Below, in pieces: positions 10,961-22,145 of a DNA stretch of 64,000 nucleotides. The notes under the pieces are model-generated. The model ran no database searches, had not been told where the DNA came from, and saw only the letters and a list, made by a program, of their open reading frames with translations. The stretch spans positions 73,342,494-73,406,493 of the forward strand of contig NC_134535.1 in the NCBI RefSeq assembly GCF_050624435.1. The letters are read 5' to 3'. Origin of the DNA: Tenrec ecaudatus (taxonomy: Eukaryota; Chordata; Mammalia; Afrosoricida; Tenrecidae). Every line of letters begins with the position of its first letter. Within the stretch, counting starts at the first letter, position 1. Position numbers and translations under genes: made by a program.

Positions 10961-11880
10961 TTATCACGTGACACGAAAGGCCTCCAATTTTGAGTGGGGC
11001 CCAGACAAGAAAATGCTCTGCAATAGATTCAGGCTACCATGCAAGCTGCTTTGCCACTGGACCATATGATCCAGCTGACCCAATGGTGCTAGAGGTGTCA
11101 GTTGTAGATAGAGATGCAGTGTGGAGTTTTTGGCAGACCCCTATTAGTGAATCACAGCGTAGACCGTTGGGATTTTGGAGTAAAGTCCTGCCATCCTCTG
11201 CAGACAACATCCTTTTTGAAAAACAGCTGTCATTCTGTTACTTGGCCTTAGTGGAGACAGAGTGCCTCACCATGGGCCAACAAGTCACCATGAGGTCTGA
11301 GCTGTCCAACATGAACTGAGTCATGTCTGACTCGCAGTCATACAGTTGGACGTGCACAGCAACACTCCACTTTTAAATTGAAGTGGTATATAGGAGATTG
11401 GGCTAGAATAGGACCTGAAGGTACAAGTAAGCTGCATGAAGAAGTGGCCCAAATACCCACAGTCTCCATTCCTTCCTTCTCCCAGACTGCACCTATGGCT
11501 ACCTGGGGAGTTCCTTATGATAATTTAACTGAAGAACAGAAAATTCATGCTTGGTTTACTGAAGTCTCTGCACGATATGCAGGTGCCATTTGTAAGTGGA
11601 CAGCAGCAACACTACAACCCCTTTCTGGGATCTCCCTAAAGGGCAGTGGTGAAGGGAAATCCTCCCAATGGACAGAACTTCAAGAAGTGCACCTGGCTGT
11701 TCAGTTTGCCTGGAAGGAGAAATAGCCAAATGTAAGATTGTATTCTGATTCGTGGGCTATGACTAATGGCTTGGCTGGAAGGCCAGGGAATTGGAAGGAA
11801 TGTGATTAGAAAACTGGAGATAATGAGGTATGGGAAAGAAGTGTATGGATAGACTTCTCTGAATGGGCCAAGAAAGTAAA
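10961..11880 (+). pseudogene. ERV-L pol: connection and RNase H domain, broken
   Basis: This region spans open stretches at 10990-11319 and 11378-11725 and continues with stops to about 11880. RNase H degrades the RNA strand of the RNA-DNA hybrid. The normal first catalytic aspartate region reads WFTEVSARY (near 11555), so that acidic site has changed. The later WTELQEV (near 11671) and YSDSWA (near 11740) segments still carry acidic residues. A TAG interrupts the frame at 11723-11725, and others follow at about 11807 and 11816. Confidence 0.85.
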
Positions 11881-11884
11881 GATA

Positions 11885-12600
11885 ACCATGTTTCATGTGA
11901 ATGCTCACAATCAAGTAGATAAGATGACACGTGCTATGGAGAATGGTCCTCCTCTTCCCTCTGCCAATCCTGTCACTGCCCAATGGGCACATGAACAAAG
12001 TGGACATGGTGGCAGGGATGGAGGTTATGCATGGGCGCAGAAAAATGGACTTCCACTCACCAAGGCTGACTTGGCCACTGCCACTGCTGAGTGCCCTATC
12101 TGCCAGCAGCAGAAGCCAACACTGAGTCCAAGATATGGGGCCATTCCTCAGGGAGATCAACCAGCAACCTGGTTGCAAGTTGATTACATAAGACCACTTC
12201 CATCATGGAGGGAACAGTGTTTTGTTCTTACTGGAATAGACACCTACTCTGGATATGGATTTGCCTTTCCTACACGCGATGCTTCTGCCAAAACTACTTA
12301 CAGAATGCCTCATCCACCGGCATGGCATCCCACACAGCATTGCTTCAGATCAAGGAACTCACTTCACAGCAAATGCAGTGTGGCAATGGGCCCGTCCCCA
12401 TGGAATCCACTGGTCGTATCATGTTCCTCATCATCCTGAAGCTGCTGGCTTGATAGTATGATGGAATGGCCACCTAAAGACACAATTACAATGCCAACTA
12501 GGTGGCAACAACTTGCGGGGCTGGGGCAATGTTCTCCAGGAAGCTGTATATGCTCTAAACTAGTGGCCAATATATGATGCTGTGTCTCAAATAGCCAGAA
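11885..12600 (+). pseudogene. ERV-L pol: integrase domain, broken
   Basis: The open stretch 11888-12439 carries the N-terminal zinc-binding HHCC module (HEQSGHGG, then CPICQQQ) and the start of the catalytic core (VDYIRPLPSW, TGIDTYSGYGFAF). A frameshift near 12300 moves the rest of the core into the frame of 12255-12461, where SDQGTHFTANAV is readable. The position 36 residues after that aspartate, expected to be the catalytic glutamate, is valine, and a stop follows at 12459-12461. Integrase is therefore inactivated by both frame breaks and loss of a catalytic residue. Confidence 0.88.
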
Positions 12601-13131
12601 TCCATGGGTCCAGGAACCAAGGGGTGGGAGCTGGAGTGGCACCACTCACTATTACTCCTCGTGATACACCTGCAGCATTTTTGCTTCCTGTCTCAGCAAC
12701 CCTGTGTTCCTCAGGCCTGGAGGTCCTGGTCCCAAAGGAAGGAACTCTCCCACCTGGAAACACAGCATGGATTCCACTGAATTGGCAGTTGAGAATGCCC
12801 CCTGGCCACTTTGGGCTTCTCATGTCTTTTGGATCAACAGGTCAGGAAGAGTGTCACTGTACTGAGTGGTGTAATTGTTCCTGGTTCCCAAAGAGAAATT
12901 GGACTGGTGCTACATAATAGAGATAAAGAAGAATATGTCTGGAATCCAGGAGATCCTGTTGGCCGTCCCTTAGTACTACCATGCCCTGTGATTAAAGTAA
13001 ATGGTAAATTACAGCAACCCAATCCTGACAGGATTTCTAAAGACCAAGACCTGTCAGGAATGAAGGTCTGGGTCACCCACGAGGCAAACAACCAGGGTCA
13101 GTTGAGGGCAAAAGTAATACAAAATGGGTAG
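12582..13131 (+). pseudogene. ERV-L dUTPase domain, broken
   Basis: Downstream of integrase, open stretches at 12582-12917 and 12811-13131 overlap in different frames. They carry a dUTPase-like fold segment: the SGLEVLVPKEGTLPPGNTAW run, then LPPGHFG-like RMPPGHFGLL, then SGVIVPGSQREIGLVLHN. dUTPase hydrolyses dUTP and limits uracil misincorporation in viral DNA. A dUTPase after integrase is characteristic of ERV-L, unlike the dUTPase positions in other retroviruses. At least one frameshift near 12830 separates the halves. The tail to 13131 includes the LPCPVIKVNGKLQQPNPD segment. Confidence 0.85.
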
Positions 13132-13388
13132 TATAAGAAGATGGTTCTACCTATTAGTTACAACCACATGATTAATTGCAAAAGTGAGGTTTGTGACTGT
13201 CCGTTTATCTTCTTTATATGTGCTTATTGAATGTCTTTCCTTTGTTCATGTATGATGTACCAAATAAAATTAGATTCAGTGTGTATTCATTTATATGTAT
13301 AATAGATGTTTGGTGTTAGGTGTAAACGTGATTTCAATAATGTCTGGAAATTATATATGGCTAAAGAATTGTGTAAAGGTGCCAAATT

Positions 13389-13403
13389 GTAAAGGGGTGG
13401 ACT
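13389..13403 (+). promoter_or_regulatory. Polypurine tract of the ERV-L provirus
   Basis: The purine-rich run taaaggggtgg lies immediately before the 3' LTR start at 13405. A polypurine tract primes plus-strand DNA synthesis during reverse transcription. Its place directly next to the LTR supports the boundary chosen for the LTR. Confidence 0.75.
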
Positions 13404-13404
13404 A

Positions 13405-14019
13405 TGATAGGTAGGTTTATTGTGCCAACCCAGCCAATAGGAACATGTGGGATTAATAAGGTCACAGTTTGATTGGAGGGCAAAGAGATAAATGGCTCGG
13501 CAAACCCCGCCTCTCTCCCTCTTTCTCTCTGGTGATCTGACCAGGATGCAGCTGCCTTAGCTAGTTCTGTACCTCAACTTGTGAGCTACAATAACTGTGG
13601 AACACCCAACCCATGGATCGTGTTGTTAGAACTTGAGGTTTCTTCGAGAACTGCTTCACCACACTGCTGGTGTATACATCACTTGAGCTTGGGACTCTCA
13701 GATCTTGTAGTCTGGCTGACGGTTGGTGACCCACCCTGTTGTTTGCTCCCTGTGGCCAGACTGTCTGTATTGCTCTACAGAAGGCTCAGCTGTCTGCTTC
13801 CTTGACCTTGGACCCAACAGCCCTCTTGAGTTGAAGGACTTCCAGTATATTAACTGTTGCGTGGAAGTGAGTTAAAATCAGCCTTCTGTACTGCTGTGTG
13901 GACTAAGTAGCTGTTATATTCCTTTGTGATGGATATATATACATATATATTCATATATAAATATATATATATTCATAAGTATACCGGTTTTCTTCCTCTA
14001 GAGAACCCTGTCTAACACA
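13405..14019 (+). repeat. 3' LTR of the ERV-L provirus
   Basis: A 615-bp LTR starting TG (tgataggtaggtttattgtg) and ending tctaacaca, directly after the polypurine tract. It is the same family as the solo LTRs elsewhere in the window and therefore links those LTRs to an ERV-L internal region. An AT-dinucleotide-rich stretch lies at about 13925-13975 near its 3' end. The matching 5' LTR has been lost, so insertion age cannot be read from LTR divergence. Confidence 0.9.
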
Positions 14020-14071
14020 AAAATTAACTGAATTGTACTGGAGAGTTGCTAAACTCACAGCTTCACAATAA

Positions 14072-14613
14072 CTTTATGTGTTCGTCTGGGTAGACTAAAG
14101 AAACAAAGTCTTAAGCACACATATGTGTATAATAAAGGGGTTTATATACAATAGCAATTGAGTATTGAGAAAATGACACAGCTCAGTCCAGATCAAGTCC
14201 ATAAGTCCAATATTAGGCCATATGTCCAATACCAATCTATAAAGTCCTCTTCAAATTCACAAAATACATGCAATGATGCCAAATGCAAGACAATCACAGG
14301 CCAGTAGGTGCAAATTCTTTTGGATCCAGCACAGGCAGGGGTCTCCACGTGGCTCTTCCAGCTCCCAGGGCACAGGGTCTATCAGTATAGTAACATCTGT
14401 CTTGTCAGTAGAGTGTCTCTCAGGGAGTGAGTAGAGAGAGAGAAGTGTCTCCCATATCCCAGGAGGACAATACACGAGTTCCCAGAATTCTCAGGAGAAG
14501 GCCATGCCCACAAAAAGGCCTCATTGACTATGATCTGATTGACAGACTAGACTCCACCCCTTTACTCTTAATCCTCCCAAATTGACACCAGATTGTGTAA
14601 CTACCCCACTTTA
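14072..14613 (-). repeat. Solo ERV-L-type LTR (variant), 5-bp target duplication
   Basis: The LTR is 14077-14608 on the minus strand, flanked by cttta on both sides (14072-14076 and 14609-14613). It belongs with the copies at 34528-35000 and 51210-51679 (shared blocks such as cagtccagatcaagtcc and ccaatctataaa). These are a diverged subfamily of the plus-strand LTRs, sharing the ctccacgtgg region in reverse. It lies 58 bp after the ERV-L 3' LTR in opposite orientation, so it is an independent insertion. Confidence 0.88.
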
Positions 14614-15519
14614 CTTCTGGCAGAGAACTATAATGATGCCCACATAGTCCGACCTCCTACAACACCTGTCTCTCCTACACCATTACCTTAAAATCTCACA
14701 GTTTCTTTGGGAAAGAGAACGTTCATTCACCAATCATAGAAACCAAAAAACCATCACACAGCATAGTAAGACAAAAGAGTTCAGCTAAGCCCAGGGATAA
14801 TCACTGACAGTGTCTGATAAGCTCCCCAGTCCCGAAAACTCACTCCTATTTTATGCACAAAGCCAGATGGTCATATGGCAGAGGAAACCTATCAAATATA
14901 TCAGTTTTGAGACTAAAAGCATGAATGATGACAAAACAGTTGATACTTCATTTATATAAAATGAGCATCTCCAATGAACAAAATATAAATACATTGCAGT
15001 TCATATATATATATATATATATATGTAGTTCCATTTTTCCTTCCTTTCTCTCAATACATTCTAGATAGACATTTCCCCAATGGCACATTTTGCCAGAATT
15101 TCACTACAGAGAACTTTTCAAGAAAACAATTTGTGTAAGCAATTGAAGTGCTTTTTTCTAAATTCAAATCACTATAAAATTAACTGCTTTCTTAATTAAG
15201 AAAGAAATGCTGGCAGTTTTCTATTAACCAATGAGTTCCAAATTCCAACTGTTTTGCTTGTTCAGTCAGTAGCTTAGAACAAAGAACCTGTCTGCATATA
15301 AAAATAATGCTTTTATTTATAAATTCATTCAGCAAATATTGAAAGGGAAGACTAAGACTAGGGTGTCTGAGAATTCAAAGAGTACAGAATGTACACAAAA
15401 AGCTTTTGTTATAGTAAGGAATATAGAACATAGAAATTTGTAAAAACAACAACAAAATGAATATATATTCATATTTGGTAAGTACCTTGGAGTGGCACCA
15501 CTCACCTGACAGTTGGCCA
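14614..15519. other. Intergenic, AT-rich, with an (AT)11 microsatellite
   Basis: No gene or repeat family recognised. An uninterrupted AT dinucleotide run of 11 units lies at 15003-15024. Confidence 0.6.
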
Positions 15520-18500
15520 TATTGTGATGGATTTCATGTGGTTATGATGCTGGAAGCTCTGTTATTGCTACTTAAAATACTAGCAGGGTGTCCTATGCTA
15601 GTTTCAATGTAACTTCCAGACTAGAGTAGACTGAGAAGAAACTTACAGGAAAAAAACTTGTGGAAAAAAATATATATAGGCCTTTGAAAATGCTATGGAT
15701 AACAGCAAAACACTGTCAGCTACAATGTTGAAAGATAAACCCCTCGTGTTGAAAGACACGCAAAATATGACTGAGGAGAAAGGACTGCCTCTGCAAAGTA
15801 GAGTCAACCTCAACGACATGAATGGAGATTGGTATGTTTGGTTATGTTTATGTATTGATTTGGCACAAGTCAAAATGAATAGAAACATATATTAATGACT
15901 GAAATGCGGATTGTTGAAAGTCTGAATTAAGGGAAATTGGAAGTTGCCAAAAGTGAAATAGACCATTTGAAGACTGATATCTAGACACTCATGAGCTGAA
16001 AGGGACTGGTATTGGCTATTTTCAATTAGACATTGATATTGTCTACTATACCTAAAATGACAAACTGAAAAGGAACGAGAGCACATTGATCATCAGAAAC
16101 ATTTCAAGATCTATCCTGAAGGACATTGTCAGTTATAGGATAACATCTAGATGCCAATAAAGAAGAACAGTTAATAGACTGTTTTTAAAATTTACACACC
16201 AAACTACTAAAGCTAGTGATGAAGAGATTGAAGATTTTTACCAACTTCTGCAGTCTAAAATTGATCAAACATGCAATAATAAGGATGCATTGATAATTAC
16301 TTTTGATTAGAATGTGATATTGAAAATGAAGAATCGGTAATTGGAAAATAAGGCCTTGATGATAGAAATGACACTGATAGAATTTTGTAAAATCAATGAC
16401 TTGTTCATTGCAAATACCTTTTTAATATACACAGTGACTGTGCATGGATCAGATAGAGCATATAGGAATCAAGCTGCCTACATCTGTGGAGAGACATGCA
16501 GTGAACCTCAATATTATTAGCTACAAGAATATTAATGGTGGACATGCAAGTTCAAATTGAAGCTAAAGGAAATAAAACAAGTTCACAAGAGGCAAAGTAC
16601 AACCTTGAGTAAGTCTCAGTTTAGAAACCACCTCAAGAATACATTTGACACGTCGAGCAGTAATGACTGAAGACCAGACACGACATGGTATGACATCAAG
16701 GCGTTCATACCAGAAGAAGCAGAAGGCTGCTCAAAAGACCAGAAAGGCAGTGGGGAAAGACTAAAATGGTTGTCACAAGCAACTCTGAATCTTGTCCTGG
16801 ACTATCAAGTACCTAACGTGAATGGAAGCAATGGTGATGTAAACGAACTAAACACAAGATTTCAAAGGATGGCTCAATAAGGCGAAGTGTTACAAGGAAA
16901 TATGCAAAGCCCTGGAGTTAGACAACTAAATGGAAACGACACCCTAGCATTTCTCAAATCGAAAAAGGAAGCAAAATGTCAAGCCTCAAGTCAAGACACT
17001 GAAAGAGCCTGTGGGCAAAACACTTCATGAGGCAGGAAACATCAAAAGAAGATGAAAGAAAGAGAAAGTCACTGCACCAAAAAGAATCAGTCAACCATCT
17101 TGGGAGTGAACATATGATCAAATACCAATAGGATTGAAAGAAGATGCTCAAGCTTCTCTGAAGGCATTGGCAAAAAAAAAAAAAAACGAATCTTCAGGAA
17201 TTGATAGAATACATATTGTGGGAGATGTTTCAACAAACGGATACAATGCTGGAACACTCACTCATCTATGGCAAGAAATTTGGAAAACAGCTACCTGGTC
17301 TATCAACTAGAAAAGATTCATATTTGTGCCCATTCCTAAGAAAGTGATCCAATAAACTGCAGAAAGTACCTAACAATTTTATTTAAGTCACATGCAAGGA
17401 AAATATTGCTAAAGATAATTTTAAAACAATTACAGTAATACATCAACAGGGAATTGTCAGAAATTTAGAAGAGGGAAGAAGAAATGGAGTGGAGGATATC
17501 ATTGTGATGTCAGATCATGTCAGAAAACCAACAATACCTGAAAGATATTTGCCTGTGTTATATTTACTAGACTAAGACTGTGTAACTCATAGCAAATTAT
17601 GGGCATTATTATGAAAAATTGACATTTGAAAGCACTTAATTATCTTCATGTAGAACCTGCACATAGACCAAGAGGTAGTCATTCTAACAGAATAAGGATA
17701 TATGGCGTAATTCAAAATCAGGAAAGGTGTGCATGAGTGGTGTGGCTTTTCCCCATATTCATTAAATCTGTATGCAGAGCAAAAATCTGAGAAGCTGAAC
17801 TACATGAAGAAGAGTGTGGAATCAGGATTTGAGGTTAGGCAGAGAACACACACTCCCTTGTTTCACAGGAAGATGACTTGAAGCACTTCTTGATGAAGAT
17901 CAATATCTAAAGCCTTGACTATGGATGACACCTCAACATAAACGAATGAAAAAAAACCCATCACTGGATCAATAAGTAACTTCATGATAAATGGTGACAT
18001 TATCAAGGATTTCATGTTACTGTATCCACAATCAATGCCCACAGAGGAATCAGTCAAGAAATCAAACAGTATACTGCATTGGGAAAATCAGTTTCAAGGA
18101 TCTCTTCTTTGAAATCAAGTTGTAACAGAACGAAAGTGCAGGTGATTTAAGCCTTAGGGTTTTCCATCTCCTTGTATGCATGTAAAAGCTGGAAATGGAT
18201 AAGGAAAATCAAAGAAAAATTGATGCCTTGAATTACAGTGCTGATGAGGAATATTAAACATACATACCAGAGACTGCCAAAACTACAAGCAAATCCCTCT
18301 TCAAAGAAGTGCAGCCAAATTCTCCTTAGAAAGGAAGATAGTCTCACATAGTTTGGACATATTGTTAGGAGGGACAAGTCACTGGAGAAGAGCATTGTGC
18401 TTGGTAGAGGGTGAGTGAAAAAGAGAAAAACATCCAATGAGACGGACTGGCAGAATGACTGCAACAATGGACGCAGATGTAGAAGAGGCTGAGAAGGTGG

Positions 18501-18585
18501 CCCAAGACGAGGCAACTTTTGTTCTCTTGTACATAAGGTCACTGGGGATCGGAACAGACTTGATGATGCCTAACTAAACAGATAC
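15520..18585 (+). mobile_element. Near-full-length RTE (BovB-like) LINE, decayed
   Basis: About 3.05 kb of plus-strand RTE. The left part (15520-15830) matches the family's 5' region (gatgctggaagctctg, then tccagactagagtagactga). The middle holds the endonuclease region (about 15830-16650) and the reverse transcriptase region (about 17080-17950). The right end (18330-18585) carries the C-terminal coding block and ends gatgatgcctaactaaaca, equivalent to the 3' tail seen in other copies. The single ORF of this LINE is full of stops, and the segment at about 17830-17880 where the RT YADD box should be does not read as such. RTE elements move by target-primed reverse transcription; this copy is dead. 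Confidence 0.82.
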
Positions 18586-19960
18586 AAAGTTTGATCCATT
18601 ATTTCAAATTCCCTGGGGCACTTTAAAATTGAGCTCCTTGTATTCACTGTAGACATTACTAAATCCAGATCACCGTAGAATTATTTTATAAATCTAAGGA
18701 CCATTTAACAACAATGATATAAATGACACATGTGATGTACTGTGATCTTTTTTAAGAGAAATCTTTGTCTGTCAAAGTCAGGGAAGGTTTTAGAAATTCA
18801 GAGTTGATTACAGGATTTTGTTGGATGATAGCTAAAAGCCAAAGTATTCCAAGCAAGGATTTCAACTTCCAGAAAGCCAGAGGAAAGACTTCCAAAAAGC
18901 CTTTTCTTCACACAAATGAAAACTTATTGAAGAATTATCTAAATATTTTCAGAACTCTGAAAATTAATTGAAAGCTTGTTATAATCTAACGATGTTTTTC
19001 AAAAAACATACCAGCTGAATCACAGTAAGTAGTGGACTTTTTAGTACATACTCTTCTCTCTAGATCTGCAGTAGCTTTGAAAACAGCCTCACAATTACAA
19101 TAATAATGGAAACCACTACCGCAGAGGGATGAAATTGTTTTGGAACTCCCTAATATTTGACCTTTCTGGAAGTTTCTTGGACACTCGGGCTCCCAACTCT
19201 CATCTTTAATTGACCTGAGTGCGTTCAAATCAGTTGCCTGGAAATCAGAAAAGCCCCACTTTCAAGTCTTTTTGTTATTTAACCTGAGTTCACTCAATGT
19301 GAACAGTCTTTTCTCTGTAGCCAGGGTTAAAAACAATCAGAAGAAACTGTTCAACATCACAGCTGCCTGAAGTGGTGATAATAATTGGGACAAATAAAAA
19401 AAGTGACCATAAAATTCAAGAGGAAATCTCTGGAATAAGATCTCCATAGGGGACTTTCAAAGCTCTGATTTATTCCTGGGGGTGTACAAAGCAATCTCTC
19501 ACCACTGGCTGTTCTTTAGGCTCTGTGAAAACAAGAATTGAAGAAAAAGACAGTGTTGCAAGCTGTGCTTTAGAGCATTAAAGGTTTTCAAAAAGTGCCT
19601 CAGCATGGTTAGTGACAAGACATTCAAGGAAATGTTTGTCAAATCACTAGCTGACAACTAAGCTAACCAAGCAAAGCCCACATGTGTGGTCATATGACCA
19701 CATGCAAAGAATACTGGCTTTATAGAATTAATTCATAAGCATAACTAAACAAATATGTATCAATAACAAACCTGACATTTGTTGTGATAAGGATTTGATT
19801 TTCAATTTCCACTTTATATTGATGGTACTATAAGGTTTCTCGAGTGGGTAATACCTCAGTTCAGGGCTTCGCACGATGAAAGAATTCATGCCAAAGCCCA
19901 TTTTGTAATCCAAGTGGATTTTTATGAAGGATAGGACAAGTTTCCGAGTTTACTGTCTCA
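18586..19960. other. Intergenic, no gene recognised
   Basis: No repeat family or coding signal that I can support. Small ORFs at 18765-18971 (plus) and 18986-19228 (minus) are within chance expectation. Confidence 0.5.
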
Positions 19961-20494
19961 AAGGGTGAGATGGTTAAGGTTTATTTTGCCAACCGGGCCT
20001 ATAAGCACATGTGAGATTAATTGAAGGGCAGAGAGATAAATGGCTCAGTGAGCTTTACCTTTCTAGTTCTTGGGTCTCTTGCTCTCTGATGGTCATACCA
20101 GTGTGCGGCTGTCTCAGTCAGTTCCCTGCTTCAGCTGGAAAGGCTCACTTCCCATGAGACACCCCTGAGGAAAAAACCACATGGACCTACCCCGATGCAG
20201 CCCTGAGTGCTGGAGTAGCCTTGTGGAGTCCCATGCCAATGATGAGATGCTTACATGCTCACTTATTCTGCTTTCCTCCTGCAGTGAGAGTCATTGTGTG
20301 TGCTTTGTGAGATTGAGGAGGACTTTGTAGAATGGTGTCGGACATATGGGCTAATGTTGGACTTATGGGCTTGGACAGCACTGGGTTAGGAAGCTTTCTT
20401 AATGTACCCTTACCCTTTATATAAAACTTTATCTTATACATATGTGAATTTCTGTGGATTTGTTTCCCTAGTTTACAAAAGCTAACACAAAGGG
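19961..20494 (+). repeat. Solo ERV-L-type LTR with 5-bp target duplication
   Basis: A 524-bp LTR (19966-20489), starting tgagatggttaagg and ending gctaacaca, flanked by aaggg at 19961-19965 and 20490-20494. It shows high similarity to the copy at 38801-39268 and to 1-442. No internal region is present. Confidence 0.92.
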
Positions 20495-21539
20495 TTCACA
20501 ACTAGGCACAAGCAACCTTGTAGAACAGAGCACCCACACATGCAGAACTGGGAGGAGGGATCCCTGTGACCAAGTGGTCAAGGGAGCCAGGACCAGAAGC
20601 CCCGAAGGCCAGAGAACGAGGGGACAAGAGCATCCCAGAGTCTTCTCCCTGCCTTTGTTTTGGCCTACCCCCTGGCTGGAGGAAGGCATGCATGAAGGTA
20701 TTGGTTGACCCCATTGGCTGATTTAGGCCCACCTTGCTGAGGTCGTGAGCCTGGGCCTAGTTTAGCCCACCCAGGTATACCTCCCACCTAGCTGAGGGGA
20801 TTCAGTATGAGCATGCTCAGTTTGGGGTCTTCATAGCTGTCTAATGGTTGAATGCTTTCTTTCCAACCTCCTCTATGGGGCCCTTGTAGGCATGGGAAAG
20901 AAAATCCCCGGTCCCTAAATCTAGCTACCTAACAGTACCAGGACGATGCTCCTAGTTTCAAGTCTCTCCTATCTCTCAGTTCTTGTTCAACTTGCACAAA
21001 AGTATTCAGGTGAAGTGCAGCATTCAGATAAGAGCCAGAGAAAATTTTTGAATGGAAAAAATGAAGTTATTAAGGAGGTAGTTCAGTGTGAAGCACCTAT
21101 TAGCCCCCAGCTAATAGGAGAGCACCCTGGAAATAAGGAATCAGGTTTTTATCCTGCTAATGGCTGTCTTCCTATAGGGTACCACCCCTTCCAAGTACAT
21201 GTGCTCCAGAGTTCATGCTGTGAACTGTTGCTGATCCTTTGGAATTGACCCTTCTCAACCAAAGATCAATTCAACCATTGTGGGAGTGGTGAGCATAGCT
21301 TGTCTTTCTCCACCTACACTTTTCACTATCTCCTCTCTATTGATAAGGAAATCTCTTCTATTGAGAAGTGAAATCTGCCTTTCACTTTCCTTTGCCTCTC
21401 TTTTGTGATAGAAATCCCTTTCATTGTTGACATTTTCCCCTTGCTCAGCTGTCTAGTGGACACTATTTTAAATCTCCATAACAATAAATAAATGAAATAG
21501 AAAGATTGAACTTATATACTGGGGCACATGGGGAGAGAA
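20495..21539. other. Unassigned sequence, possibly an old LTR or repeat
   Basis: GC-richer than the surroundings from 20500 to 20940, then AT-richer. The style (short direct blocks, tatggggcccttgtaggc) resembles an old retroviral LTR, but no second copy occurs in the window and no boundaries are visible. Open frames at 20468-20732 (minus) and 20946-21248 (plus) match nothing I recognise. Confidence 0.35.
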
Positions 21540-22140
21540 AGATCAGACAGTAAAAAATTTTCTCTGAGCAAGTCAGATGCTGGGCTTGCTAAACAAAGAC
21601 TTAAATCAGCTATTATAAATTCGAGTATATTTGAAGAGCTCATGCAAACCATGTCTAAAGAACCAAAGAAAAATGAAAATGATGCTTCACCAAGCTGAGG
21701 ATATTGATAGAGAAACAGAAGTTATTAAAAATAAAAAAGAAATTTTTGAGTTGAAAAGTACAATAAGTGAAATGAAAGTTTCATGAAAGGGGTTTAACAG
21801 AATATTTGAGCTGACAGAAGAAATAATCAGCAAATTTCAAGATAGACAAATTGAGATAATCTTTTCTGAGTGAAATATAAATGGGGGAAAATGAGCGGAG
21901 GCTAGTTTTGTAAGACCCCATCAAACATACCCACACACACATAATGGGAGTCGAAGAAGAAGAGAGACTGACAGATAGGCAGAAAAATACATAGGAATTA
22001 ATCATGAAAGACCTCCCAGGATTGATGAAAAACATTATTAATCACACCCAAAAATTCAAGTGACATCATGTAGGAGAAAATGGCACCCGCATTTAGGCAC
22101 ACCATAGTCAAACTGTCGAAAGCCAAAGCATTTCATGCAC
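21540..22140 (+). mobile_element. Old L1/HAL1-like ORF1 fragment
   Basis: Plus-strand, A-rich, Lys/Glu-rich coding remains typical of the ORF1 coiled coil and following domain of ancient L1 or HAL1. The features are repeated gaaat/aaag codon runs, caagatagacaaattgagat, and a stretch near 22010-22140 reading like the ORF1 C-terminal part. There are many stops. An RTE fragment in the opposite orientation begins right after it at about 22146. Confidence 0.6.
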
Positions 22141-22145
22141 AACAT

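Larger units (their letters stand above)
10110..13404 (+). mobile_element. ERV-L (class III) endogenous retrovirus, 5'-truncated internal region
   Basis: Plus-strand remains of an endogenous retrovirus running from within pol to the polypurine tract just before its 3' LTR. The order is reverse transcriptase, RNase H, integrase, then a dUTPase domain after integrase. That order marks the ERV-L group of class III elements, which lack env. There is no gag and no 5' LTR upstream: unrelated RTE sequence lies at 9665-9945. At least eight frame breaks divide pol into short open pieces, so it makes no functional protein. Insertion was followed by long neutral decay. Confidence 0.92.

Noticed and set aside
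11636-12178. 180-codon minus-strand open frame
   Set aside because: It is antisense to ERV-L RNase H and integrase, whose recognisable motifs are on the plus strand.
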